Below are positions 16,612 through 25,612 of a stretch of 64,000 nt of DNA, piece after piece. Numbering within the stretch: position 1 is the first letter of the stretch; each line of letters opens with the position of its first letter. The DNA is taken from positions 372,001-436,000 of the forward strand of contig RHLH01000001.1 of NCBI GenBank assembly GCA_003712165.1. Reading direction: 5' to 3'. A model generated the notes under the pieces. That model saw only the letters and a program-made list of their open reading frames with translations. It searched no databases and was not told the DNA's origin. Made by a program: the position numbers and the translations under genes. The stretch is from Phycisphaera sp. (GTDB lineage Bacteria > Planctomycetota > Phycisphaerae > Phycisphaerales > UBA1924).

Positions 16612-17853
16612 TCAGTCGCCGATCAGCACGATCGCATTGCTGATCACGAGCTTGTCCTGGATCGGACCAAACTTGGCCTCGTCGATTTCGAGCGAAACGA
16701 ACTCGTTGCCCGCGACGTCGATGTTGATCGCGGCGCTCGGCGACTCGGTGCTGATTGCCTGCGTCTCGATGACCTTGTCGTCCACGCGCACGATCAACTC
16801 GAGGTTACCCCACGCGCGAGCATCGATCGGAAGTGTGGCGTTGAACGCCAATCGCGTCGCTGACTGGGGCAGGACCCATGTTGTGCGCATCGGGCCGGGC
16901 ATGGTGATGTGCCGGCTGCCCAGCGAGGGCGTGCCGCTCTGATCGATATCGATCTCGCGGAACTCGCTCGCGTGCTCGAGGGCCGAGAGAGCGATGATCC
17001 TGCGCGAATCGAAGGCGATCGCCAGGGTTTCTCTAAGGGGCGTGCTCAGTGTCAGACCGAACGGCTGCGTGTTAGCTTCGCTGGGCGTGCGGTCGCCGAG
17101 GGCCGGTCCGATGGGCTCTGGCTCGAGCATGCTCACCACGACGGGCTCATTGCCCGAGTGATCCGTCTCGAAGTTCTGCATGCAGATGACCGACCCGTCG
17201 GCGAGCCAGAAAGCCGCGCCGGACATCTCGGAGGGATCATTTGCGAGCGTGATCTGATCGATGTTCGCGGTGTCCACGGCGAGCAGCGCGCCGGCGTTTG
17301 TTTCGATCGTTGCCTCGGCGCTGACCGATTCGAGGAAGCCGCGGAGCGTGTCGCCGTTGGCGAGCTGGATGACGTCGTCGAGCCCGTATGCCAGCGGTGG
17401 TGTGATCTCGCCCGTTGGCATGAGCCTCGGCATCACGATCCTGCGGATGCTCTCGATCGGGAGCCCGACGATGCCGAGCGTGGGTGAACTCCACGCGATG
17501 AATTCATCATCGATCGAGATCACCGATGGTGTGCCGACGAGCCGCTGGCCGTCTGTGAGCGTGACAGAGCCCGCTCGGCTTGTCATCCCGCCCCGGGTGA
17601 TGAGTGCCGGGTCGCTCGATGCGTCGTGCCAATCGCCGATGGGTGCGAGAGCCGCGACAGTGTCGAGCGGGATGAGCCGCTGCACGCCGGTCTCGTCGAT
17701 GATGGTGACACCCGATTGATCGATACCGAACACATCGACGATCCGTGATTCGAGATCGGTATCGAGAAGCACGCGCATGACGGGTTCGCGAGGTGACTGC
17801 GCGGCGCACGTCGCTGCCGTCAAGAGCACCGGGATGGGTCTGAAGAGGATCAC
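16612..17853 (-). CDS. Exported protein with C-terminal NPCBM-like carbohydrate-binding region
   Basis: A 413-residue exported protein, last gene of a seven-gene minus-strand operon. The GTG start at 17853 overlaps the previous stop (GTGA). A short signal peptide ends near CAAQS. The middle is beta-rich, with repeated phrases of the type L.NGDTLRGFL and TDGQRLVG. The C-terminal 150 residues (IDQSGTPSLGSRHITMPG to the end) resemble NPCBM/NEW2 domains, which bind glycans outside the cell. No catalytic motif is visible. Its operon suggests a periplasmic or surface role linked to the VWA proteins upstream. Confidence 0.6.
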   Translation of the reverse strand: MILFRPIPVLLTAATCAAQSPREPVMRVLLDTDLESRIVDVFGIDQSGVTIIDETGVQRLIPLDTVAALAPIGDWHDASSDPALITRGGMTSRAGSVTLTDGQRLVGTPSVISIDDEFIAWSSPTLGIVGLPIESIRRIVMPRLMPTGEITPPLAYGLDDVIQLANGDTLRGFLESVSAEATIETNAGALLAVDTANIDQITLANDPSEMSGAAFWLADGSVICMQNFETDHSGNEPVVVSMLEPEPIGPALGDRTPSEANTQPFGLTLSTPLRETLAIAFDSRRIIALSALEHASEFREIDIDQSGTPSLGSRHITMPGPMRTTWVLPQSATRLAFNATLPIDARAWGNLELIVRVDDKVIETQAISTESPSAAINIDVAGNEFVSLEIDEAKFGPIQDKLVISNAIVLIGD

Positions 17854-18887
17854 TTCTGAAAGATCGGCAGATAACGCTTTGGCATTTGCAGAACAATGAG
17901 GGCCATCGAGGTGCCGTAGGCCTCACCCACCCCTCGGTCGTCCCAGAGCCCGTCTGGGCGCTGCAGGCTCACGATTTCTTCCCTCGCCGCGGGCCACCAG
18001 GTGGCCCACCAGTCTCCTCCGGCGAGGTACATCGCCTGCACGGCGTAGTAATGGCCGTAGAAATAGTGCGGGCTGCGCCTGGCATTCCCCTCTCCAGGGA
18101 GGCTTGTTCGGACCAGATAACCGAGCCCGTTGTCGAGTGTTTCGTCGTCATAGATACCCGCGTACTGGATCGACGCGACGCCCGCAGCCGTCCTGGGCCA
18201 GGCGCTGTCGCGTGTACGCAGCTGATACCGGAATCCACCGTCGGGGTTCTGGCACTCGATGACATACCGCACTGCTTTGTCGATCGTTTCCTTTGAAACC
18301 TCGATCCCCGCGTTCCGCGCCGAGCGCAGCGCCATGACCTGGCAGATCGTGACAGAGACATCCGCGTCGTTGGGCAGCGGGTTGTAGCGCCACCCGCCCT
18401 CCTCGTTCTGTGTGCGTTCGATGAGACGAACTGCTTTGACAAGCGCTTCATACGTGCGGTCGGCGAGCGGGGTGTCTGAGCCGCCCGTCATGCCGTAGAC
18501 CTCACCGAGGAAGAGCGTGGCAAACCCGTGCCCGTACATGGGGCCGTTGGCCGCGTCGCCTGCGACGAGCCCGCTTTCGGAGGTGTTCTCGAGGATGAAC
18601 TCAAGGCCCTTGCGCACGTTCTCGCCGTACGCGCCGCGGCCGGGCAGGTTGCCGTCGGCCATGAGCGCCAGACAAGCGAGCGAAGTGACGGCGACATTAT
18701 TGGCGTATCGCCCGTCGCCGAACGAGCCGTTCTCGGTCTGCTGCTGAGCCAGGGCTGCGAGCCCGCGCTCAACCGCGGCGTCGGACTCTGGTGTGATCTC
18801 GTCCTCGAGCGCAGCGTTCTGGGCGCCCTGACCGAGCGCCGTGAACTGAACCGATGCGAGCAGGACAGCCAGAACCCAGCGCGTCAT
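17850..18887 (-). CDS. Exported squalene-oxidase/prenyltransferase-repeat protein
   Basis: A 345-residue protein with a signal peptide cleaved near ALGQG. It is built from alpha-alpha-toroid repeats around phrases such as QQTENGSFGDG, EEGGWRYNP, NPDGGFRY and RPDGLWDD, the QW-like motifs of squalene cyclase and prenyltransferase beta-subunit folds. The DXDD acid motif of cyclases is absent, so terpene cyclisation is unlikely. Exported proteins of this type are common in planctomycetes and have no assigned reaction. Both ends overlap neighbours by four bases (ATGA and GTGA), so it is tightly coupled in the operon. Confidence 0.75.
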   Translation of the reverse strand: MTRWVLAVLLASVQFTALGQGAQNAALEDEITPESDAAVERGLAALAQQQTENGSFGDGRYANNVAVTSLACLALMADGNLPGRGAYGENVRKGLEFILENTSESGLVAGDAANGPMYGHGFATLFLGEVYGMTGGSDTPLADRTYEALVKAVRLIERTQNEEGGWRYNPLPNDADVSVTICQVMALRSARNAGIEVSKETIDKAVRYVIECQNPDGGFRYQLRTRDSAWPRTAAGVASIQYAGIYDDETLDNGLGYLVRTSLPGEGNARRSPHYFYGHYYAVQAMYLAGGDWWATWWPAAREEIVSLQRPDGLWDDRGVGEAYGTSMALIVLQMPKRYLPIFQK

Positions 18888-19540
18888 TCCGAAGCCTCCT
18901 CGGCGAGCCTTCGGTAGTACGTCTCGGTCATCGATTTGTAGAGCGAGCTGTAACTGTCGCTCGATCCCTGCAGCAGCGCATCGCGGAGCCTCGCCGGGAG
19001 GTTGCCCCAGCGTGCCCCGTCCAGGGTCGCCTGCGCTCCGAGCCTGGCATCCTGCCCGCCGGGCGGGTTGGTCGTGTCCTGGTTCTCGTTAATGTTTGAT
19101 TGGTTTTCGTCCCGGCTCTGCTGGTTCGGCTGCTGCCTCTGCTGCTGCTCCTGCTCAGACGAAGACGATGACGAAGAGCTGGACTGTTCGCCCGCTTTGT
19201 CGATCAGCTCGTCGAGCCTGCGCAGGATGTCTTCCTGCAAGCGCTGTGTGACGACGCCCGTGTCGGTCTGGCCCGACAGACGCGTCGCGCTCTCACGCAT
19301 CAGCCCGACCGCTTCGAGAAACTCGTCCGCGATGGGCTTGTCCGTGTCGAGCTGGCGATCCAGCTCCGCGTCGGTTGCGTCAGTCCTTTCCGCCGACTCT
19401 TCGTCAGCGGTGTCGTCTTCGTTGTTGAGGCCGAGCAGCTCGTCGAGCGTGGGCAGTGGGTCGTCCTCGGGCTGCGCGTGCGCACCGGTGGCGGCGATCA
19501 GCGCTGCTAACGAGACGGCGTGCAGTGTGCGCAGAATCAC
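18884..19540 (-). CDS. Exported Ser/Gln-rich protein of the VWA operon
   Basis: A 218-residue exported protein: signal peptide ending AHAQ, an acidic segment (25-70), a helical region with RLQEDILRRLDELIDKAGEQ, a nine-serine run followed by a Gln-rich stretch (about 120-150), and an ordered C-terminus (DALLQGSSDSYSSLYKSMTE). The layout of a helix, a low-complexity spacer and a small C-terminal motif suits a linker between complexes. The start ATG overlaps the stop of the 1213-residue protein. I recognise no family beyond its place in planctomycete DUF58/VWA operons. Confidence 0.65.
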   Translation of the reverse strand: MILRTLHAVSLAALIAATGAHAQPEDDPLPTLDELLGLNNEDDTADEESAERTDATDAELDRQLDTDKPIADEFLEAVGLMRESATRLSGQTDTGVVTQRLQEDILRRLDELIDKAGEQSSSSSSSSSEQEQQQRQQPNQQSRDENQSNINENQDTTNPPGGQDARLGAQATLDGARWGNLPARLRDALLQGSSDSYSSLYKSMTETYYRRLAEEASE

Positions 19541-22500
19541 GGCTGTCCTCCCTCGGGTTCAACCCCGGGCGGGGGCATCGGTATTCCTTCGCCTTGACCC
19601 TGCTGCTGTTTCATCTTCTCGATCAGCACCTCGCCCTGGCTGGCGATCTCATCCTGCAGATCACCGATCGCGCGGGCCTCTTCGGGAGTTGAACCAAAGT
19701 CCTCGATCATTCGTGTCTGATCGAGCAGATCCTGCTGCATCGCACGGAGAAGCCGCAGTTCCGCGATCGGCGGGATGAGTTCGTCCTGCTGGCCTCCGGG
19801 CTGCATCTGTGAGCCCTCACCCGATCCGCCGTCGGCGAACTCGGACTCGCTCTGCTCCGGGTCTTCCAGCGCCTCGATCAGCCCACGCAGGAGCGATTCG
19901 ACCGACGCCTGCTGCCTTGCGTGCTTGCGCTCGACCTTGCCCGCGATAAAGGATGTCCCGATGTCGTTGAGCTGCGTGTCGATTCGGGTGTGCGCGAAGT
20001 CAAATACCCCCGCGGAGAGAATCTCCTCGTACGACGCCGGGATCTGGCGAAGCGATTCACGGAGCTCCTGCTCCAGTCTGCCAAGATCTCTTGCGTCGGC
20101 GCGTTCGCGCCTCGAGAGCCTGTCTTTCACGAGAGGTTTTGTCTGCTCGCTGATGGTGACCTGCAACGTCAGCGCCTCGGTGTACGCGGCCTTGAGTTCT
20201 TCCTTGCGGCGCTCACGCTCACGCTCTTCGGCATTGTCCAGTTCTTCCTGTGCTTCTTCGAGCGCGGCTTCGAGTCTTGCGAGGCTGGTTTCCTCGTGGC
20301 GCTCCGCGAGCGTGCCGTCGCCCGCGTCGAGCACGATGATTGCGTCGGTCTGCGCACTGGCGGCTTCACCCAGAAGGCCCGCGACGCGGATAGTCTCCGG
20401 ACTCTGGCTTGCCTCGTCGATTACCGCGAGCGTGTTTCTGTGCAGTAAAGCCATGCCTCCGGTCAGCTGGCTGACATCGCCCGAGGCTTGGTTCGCCCTC
20501 ACGAGCGCTGCGAGCTCGCTCTGTTGCGTTCTGATGAGCGCTTCAACAGATTCGATGATCGAGAGCAGCGCCCGCTTGAGTTCCTGATCGCGCTGCTCCT
20601 CGGCTTCTTCGAGGTCTTCGAGCATCTGGCCCAGCTGATCCATCGCCTGCTGCTGCTGTCGGCCCGCGTCCGCGGTGTTGTTGTTCTGCACGCTGTCGGA
20701 GGCCTGCTGGAGCGACTGGGGCACGCCCTGTTCTCGGCCACGGCGGGCGGCGGCGCGCATCGCGGTGGACTGGCCCGGGTCTGTCTCTTGCATCTCGCGC
20801 GACTTGTCATCAAGTTCATCAAGCAGGTCGCTCGCGCGGTCGGCGAGCTCGAGCTGGCGCTGCGCGATCCGGTCCAGCTCGGTCAACTCTTCCTGCGTGA
20901 GCTGAGACTGACTCTTGCCGACGGTCTGCCTGCCGATCTCGGCGGTGTCCTGCGCCAGCTGATGCTGATCATCGAGCAGGCCCTCGAGCGCCTGGCGAAC
21001 GGCCCACGAGTCCTCGCCCCGGTCGAGCAGGAGCGAGAGGTCCTCCATCGCTCGGCGCACGCGCTGCTGGGCCTCCTCCGCGTTGGTCTCGGGCTCGGCT
21101 CGGCGCTCGGCGCTCTTTTCTTGTGAAGCCGCGTTGAGCTCGCTCGCGGCGCGCTCTGACTCGTCGCCCGCTTCGTCGATGGTCTGCTGGGCTCTTGCGA
21201 GCAGGTCTTCGAGAGAGGCGTCGTCGAGACCGTTGCGCTCCGTGCGTTCGCGGAGTTGCTCGGTCGTCGTGCCGAGTCTATCGAGGGCGTCGGTGAGCGC
21301 CGCCTGATCGCGCGCCATCGACTGCGCCGGCTGCTCGCCCGCCTCGCGCGAAGTGCGCAGCTGCTGGATGAGATCGGACTGCTGTTCGTCGAGACGCGCA
21401 GCTGTTCTACGGATGCCGCCCAACTCGGACAGGATCTGTTCGACGAGTTCGCTCTCGGAGATGATGTGGAGCGTGCGGATCGCGGAGACGGTCTCGCCGT
21501 GCGTGCGGGTGAGACCCAGCTCTGTTGGGAGCGAGAACACATCGCCGGCAACCGCGGTCACGTACACCGCATCGCCCACGCTGAGATCGAGTGTCGAGAG
21601 ATCGATCGTGTGCGAGACCTGCGCGCGGAGTTCTGTTGCCTCCGATCGGGCAAGCTGCTCTGGCTCACCGATGGTCTCGGGTGTGGCGCCCGGGGAATCG
21701 GTCGCGCTGCCTGGGATCTTGGCCAGCTGCGATCGGAGTTCGATCCACGAGAGCCCGACGTCGTCGCGGGCCTCGCCCGTGAGATCGACGACCGCGCTTG
21801 TGAGCACCGCCTCGTCGCGTTCGGGCAAGGTCACCGTCACGCTCGGCGGGCGGTCCTCGAGCGATTCGAGTCTGACGAACGCGTCGTCAACGCTCGTGAT
21901 GCCGAGATTATCTGTGAAACGGAGTCTGAGCCTCGCCCGGTTCTCGGAAGTCCATGTGATCGTGTGCACGTTCCCGTTCTGCGTGAACGAGAGGTCGGAA
22001 GGAGCAGCCTCAGCGGTTTCGAAGCTCTCTTCGCCCAGTGCCGCTGATTTGTTGAGTGTCGCCGTCACCGTTACCTTCGATCCAGCGAGCACAGGCCCGA
22101 GCACCGCGCGTTCGTCCTGGCCCTCACCAAGGTGTGTTTGGCCCGTGATCCACGAAGCTGAAGCGGCGCCCGTCGGCGCGTAAGCGGGGGGCTCGATGGC
22201 CGCGGTCATCAATACAACACGCGGCGGCTCGACCAGCAGCACGCTCTGGGTCTCGGTCCGGTCGTCTGGTGTCTGGAAGTAGTACTCGAGCGTCGCGGGC
22301 TGCTCGGCGTTCGTGAGCGTGACCGAGGGCTCGATAAGTCTCTCGTAAGCCTCGCCCGAGGAGCCGTCACTGAGTATCTCGAAGCTCTCCTGCCCGGTCA
22401 GCGGCTCGGTGCGAAGGGTCGTCGAGCCATCCTCGGTGATGATGCGGTACACAACCTCGACGGGCGTCTTCCCGATCGGGCGGTTCGTTCGTGTGACCAC

Positions 22501-23178
22501 AGCACGCAGCGGCAGCGCCGATCCGAGCGCGTGCGCCTCGGCGTCCGTGACACTCGTCAGCTCGGTGCGCTTGGGCCAGTTCGCGTCGGACCAGGGCATC
22601 AGCGCGCGGGAGAGCCCCGTGCTTGCGGTTTGCGGCGCAAAGAACACGATCAAACCCACCGCCGACACCGCGAGCAGCAGGCCGAAGATGTTGTGGCGCA
22701 GCGTGCCTGTGTGGATGAGCGTGTTGAGATTGGCGCCCTTGGCTCGCGAGTCGGCGTCCATCGCGGCTCTGGCGCGGAGCCAGCCGATCGATTCGGGCTC
22801 GTCTTCTTCGGGTGACTGCTCACCCAACTCGACGCCCGAGGCGAGCACGCCTTCGAAGTCTTTCGACTTGCCGAGCTCTGACTTCTCCACGCGCAGCGCG
22901 AGCGTCGAGAGCTTCGGGCGGAGCCTGATCGCGGGGAGCAGGTGCCTGCGGATGCCAAGGATGAGCGCAGCGGCACCGACAACTAGCAGCGCGCCCCTGA
23001 GCCACGCGGGTAGACGGAGCAGGTAGTCGAGCAGACCCTCGGCGAGCAGGAGCGCCAGCGCGATCCCGACGCCCGCAGTCGCGACCTCGAGCACTGCGAC
23101 TCGGCGGAGCGCCGATCTCAGGCGGATCAGCGATGACTTTGAGGGTCGCCCCGCGGGTTGTGCCTGGATCTGCGTCAA
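19537..23178 (-). CDS. Giant membrane-anchored coiled-coil protein of the DUF58/VWA operon (DUF4175-like)
   Basis: A 1213-residue protein from a TTG at 23178 with AAGGAGG 5 bases upstream. Two membrane helices (about 33-50, 59-80) and a third at about 165-182 anchor it. Residues 190-560 look like beta-sandwich domains. From about 570 to the end it is almost entirely charged and Gln-rich coiled coil, with a Pro/Gly-rich tail. The architecture resembles DUF4175-type proteins found beside BatA/VWA genes. It may form a periplasmic scaffold. It lies 133 bases after the VWA gene, the only gap in the operon; that gap holds a small perfect hairpin (CCTTTG/CAAAGG, 23216-23230). Confidence 0.7.
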   Translation of the reverse strand: MTQIQAQPAGRPSKSSLIRLRSALRRVAVLEVATAGVGIALALLLAEGLLDYLLRLPAWLRGALLVVGAAALILGIRRHLLPAIRLRPKLSTLALRVEKSELGKSKDFEGVLASGVELGEQSPEEDEPESIGWLRARAAMDADSRAKGANLNTLIHTGTLRHNIFGLLLAVSAVGLIVFFAPQTASTGLSRALMPWSDANWPKRTELTSVTDAEAHALGSALPLRAVVTRTNRPIGKTPVEVVYRIITEDGSTTLRTEPLTGQESFEILSDGSSGEAYERLIEPSVTLTNAEQPATLEYYFQTPDDRTETQSVLLVEPPRVVLMTAAIEPPAYAPTGAASASWITGQTHLGEGQDERAVLGPVLAGSKVTVTATLNKSAALGEESFETAEAAPSDLSFTQNGNVHTITWTSENRARLRLRFTDNLGITSVDDAFVRLESLEDRPPSVTVTLPERDEAVLTSAVVDLTGEARDDVGLSWIELRSQLAKIPGSATDSPGATPETIGEPEQLARSEATELRAQVSHTIDLSTLDLSVGDAVYVTAVAGDVFSLPTELGLTRTHGETVSAIRTLHIISESELVEQILSELGGIRRTAARLDEQQSDLIQQLRTSREAGEQPAQSMARDQAALTDALDRLGTTTEQLRERTERNGLDDASLEDLLARAQQTIDEAGDESERAASELNAASQEKSAERRAEPETNAEEAQQRVRRAMEDLSLLLDRGEDSWAVRQALEGLLDDQHQLAQDTAEIGRQTVGKSQSQLTQEELTELDRIAQRQLELADRASDLLDELDDKSREMQETDPGQSTAMRAAARRGREQGVPQSLQQASDSVQNNNTADAGRQQQQAMDQLGQMLEDLEEAEEQRDQELKRALLSIIESVEALIRTQQSELAALVRANQASGDVSQLTGGMALLHRNTLAVIDEASQSPETIRVAGLLGEAASAQTDAIIVLDAGDGTLAERHEETSLARLEAALEEAQEELDNAEERERERRKEELKAAYTEALTLQVTISEQTKPLVKDRLSRRERADARDLGRLEQELRESLRQIPASYEEILSAGVFDFAHTRIDTQLNDIGTSFIAGKVERKHARQQASVESLLRGLIEALEDPEQSESEFADGGSGEGSQMQPGGQQDELIPPIAELRLLRAMQQDLLDQTRMIEDFGSTPEEARAIGDLQDEIASQGEVLIEKMKQQQGQGEGIPMPPPGVEPEGGQP

Positions 23179-23311
23179 CGAGCCTCCTTGCTGCTGTCTA
23201 TACGCATCGTGGCAGCCTTTGGATCAAAGGTGCTACTGCCCTGTCATCGGGCGGTTCCACCACCCTGCTTGGACGCGTCGGGCAAGCCCCGGGTTCACGT
23301 CCGGTTACACC

Positions 23312-25612
23312 TTACACGAGACGGATGATCCGCCTACCGATCCACTCGCCCCCGAGCAGCACGACGAGCAATATCAGGGCCAGCGGGTTGTCCCAGAGGG
23401 TCTCCACGTCGGGCGTGCCAGAGACCCGCCGCTGGCGGTTGGGCAGGAACTGCTCGAGATCGGCGAGTTCGTCGGGCTCGAGCACCCGGCCCCCGGTCTG
23501 CTCGGCGAGGCTCGCGAGCATCGCGAAGTCGGTCTCTGGCCTTCGAAGTTCATCATCCGGTGCGAGCACCTCGACCGATTCAGCGAGCGCTTCTTCGCTC
23601 GAGAGGATCGCGTCGGTCACCTCGACCGTGTACGAGCCTGGCCGAACCGGGAGCCAGACCGTCGAGAACGTCGGCGCGCCCGCATCGGTCGTGTCTTCGG
23701 GTCGAAGCGTCACCGACACCGGTGCGCTGCTCTCGTTGTCAGACCTGATCGTCGCGGTGATGGTCTGGGGTCGCTGCTGCGCGAGCTGCTCGTCGATGAG
23801 CTGAAGCGAGATGCGCACGGGGGACGCGGGCTCGGTTCTGGGAGGCGACGCCTCAAGCACGGCGCCACGCCCGGCGCGCGCCAGGCCCTCTCGACCGATC
23901 AGACGCACAAGCGGGATCCAGAAGCGTTCGGGCAGCTCCTCGCCTCTTGCGTATCGCCAGCGCCATATCTCGTCGGTGCCCACGTACACGGAGCGCCCCG
24001 CGCCGTAGCGCATCGAGAGCACAATCGGCGCCGCGTCGTCGCCCGAGTTGGCCGGGCTCGCAGACGCGAGCACCTCAGCGGTCGGCTTTACGGTGTCCGG
24101 ATCGATCCGCTGCGCCCAGCGGAGCAGCGCCCATCCAGTATCAGGATCGGAGAGCCGCTCTGGCCAGCCTCCCTCGGCTTCGTCGGCGAGTTCGAGCAGG
24201 CCAAGCCTTTCCGCGGCGGGCTCGCGCGACATCGTCACAGGTTCGTTCCACGATTGCGATGCGCCCGAGAGCGTGATCGGCAGGAGCGGTTCGAGCGGCG
24301 TGCCGCGCCACGAATCGGGCGTCGCGCTCGGGCCCGCGATCCAGAGCAACCCCGCGCCCCGGATGGCGACAAGATCATGGATCTGGTGCAGCTGTTCCTC
24401 GGTGAACAGATCCGCGCGGACATCGCCGATCACGACAACGTCGATGCCTTCCCATTCGCCTGGCGAATCGGGCAGCTGGTTGATCTCGACGTCTCCCTCC
24501 TGCACGTACCGCCTGCGTGAGCTGAGAAGAAGAGATGAAGAAGAGATCGTCTGTTCACGCAGGAGCAGGTTCTTGGTGTAGCGGAACTCCCAGCGCGGGT
24601 AGCCGTCGAGCTGCACCACGCGCAGCGGGCGGTCGACGAGATGGATCGCAAAGCCCCGGGTGTTGTTGTCCTCGACGAGGTCCTGTCCCTCGGGGATCAA
24701 TCGCACGGCCCAGTCGGCGCCGCCCGGCGTGTCGGGGCGCGCGATGAGCGTGACATCACTGTCAGCCGCGCCGAGTTCGCGCGTGTCAAGCACGAGCCCT
24801 GTCGCTGTGTCGTAGAGCTCGGCGGTCGCGCCGCCCGTGCCTGCCGACCCCAATCGATCGACGGCGACCGTCACCGGGACGCGGTCGCCCACAAACCCCG
24901 CCGCGGGCGCGGAGACCGACGCAATGGCGAGGTCGCTCACCGGGTCGGGCGAGCCGACCGGGACCACGAAAACCGGGATGCGCTCGTTGCGGAGCCTCTG
25001 CATCGCGCGCCGGTTGGGCGCATCGCTCGATGTGCCGTCGCTGATGAGCACGACCCCGGCGATCGGTCTGGCCGCGACCTCGTCGAGTGCGCGGTCGATC
25101 GAACGCCCGACGAGCGTCCGCCTGCCGTCGGCCTCGCCCGGCTCGATGTTGCCTTGCTCGTCGATCGCGAGTTCGAACACACCCGCGTCGAAGCCCATGG
25201 GCAGGACGCGCCGCGTGCTCTGGAGTTTGGTGAGTGGTGCCGACGCGGCGTTGAGCGCGGCTTGGAGCTGTGATTCTCGGGAGGAGCCGCCCGGCGCATC
25301 GTTGATGCTCATCGATTGGGAGCGATCCGCAAGCAGCACGACCCAGTCTCGCTCGACACGCTCGTTTGGTTTCTCCAGCTGAGGACCCGCCAGCAGCAGA
25401 ACGATCAGCATCAGTGCGCCGAACCTCGCGGCTCCGAGCAGAGCGCGCCCGAGCGTCGAGCCCTCGATGCGCGTGTAGCTCACCCACGCGAGCACCACCG
25501 CGCCGACCGCGATCATCGCCCACGCCCAGCCCGCTATCGAGCGCGCAAAGGTGAACACGACCTCTGGGTTCGAGTAGTCAAGACGCTCGATGCCGAGAAG
25601 CCAGTCGATCAT
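23312..25612 (-). CDS. Membrane VWA-domain protein with glutamine-amidotransferase-like region
   Basis: About 766 residues from the ATG at 25612, which overlaps the stop of the BatA-like gene (ATGA). Two N-terminal helices (about 28-48, 60-78) precede a von Willebrand factor A domain with the MIDAS start LLADRSQSMS and VVLISDGTSS. The second half contains VVQLDGYPRWEFRYTKNLL and VVVIGDVRADLF, resembling the inactive class I amidotransferase-like domain of large VWA membrane proteins. A final helix (LALILLVVLLGGEWIG) ends the chain. It probably acts in a metal-dependent adhesion complex in the envelope with the BatA-like and DUF58 proteins. Confidence 0.8.
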   Translation of the reverse strand: MIDWLLGIERLDYSNPEVVFTFARSIAGWAWAMIAVGAVVLAWVSYTRIEGSTLGRALLGAARFGALMLIVLLLAGPQLEKPNERVERDWVVLLADRSQSMSINDAPGGSSRESQLQAALNAASAPLTKLQSTRRVLPMGFDAGVFELAIDEQGNIEPGEADGRRTLVGRSIDRALDEVAARPIAGVVLISDGTSSDAPNRRAMQRLRNERIPVFVVPVGSPDPVSDLAIASVSAPAAGFVGDRVPVTVAVDRLGSAGTGGATAELYDTATGLVLDTRELGAADSDVTLIARPDTPGGADWAVRLIPEGQDLVEDNNTRGFAIHLVDRPLRVVQLDGYPRWEFRYTKNLLLREQTISSSSLLLSSRRRYVQEGDVEINQLPDSPGEWEGIDVVVIGDVRADLFTEEQLHQIHDLVAIRGAGLLWIAGPSATPDSWRGTPLEPLLPITLSGASQSWNEPVTMSREPAAERLGLLELADEAEGGWPERLSDPDTGWALLRWAQRIDPDTVKPTAEVLASASPANSGDDAAPIVLSMRYGAGRSVYVGTDEIWRWRYARGEELPERFWIPLVRLIGREGLARAGRGAVLEASPPRTEPASPVRISLQLIDEQLAQQRPQTITATIRSDNESSAPVSVTLRPEDTTDAGAPTFSTVWLPVRPGSYTVEVTDAILSSEEALAESVEVLAPDDELRRPETDFAMLASLAEQTGGRVLEPDELADLEQFLPNRQRRVSGTPDVETLWDNPLALILLVVLLGGEWIGRRIIRLV

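Noticed and set aside
19120-19180. Ser/Gln codon run in the exported protein as a possible slippage or assembly artefact
   Set aside because: The frame stays open with a sensible C-terminus and an intact coupled start downstream.
23249-23266. T-box-like sequence AGGGTGGTGGAACCGCCC on the minus strand before the 1213-residue protein gene
   Set aside because: The match to the T-box core is partial, no specifier stem or terminator is present, and the downstream gene is not related to amino acids.
23219-24520. Open plus-strand frame of 433 residues
   Set aside because: It lies wholly opposite the VWA gene, is Arg/His-rich in the way of antisense frames of high-GC genes and shows no domain.
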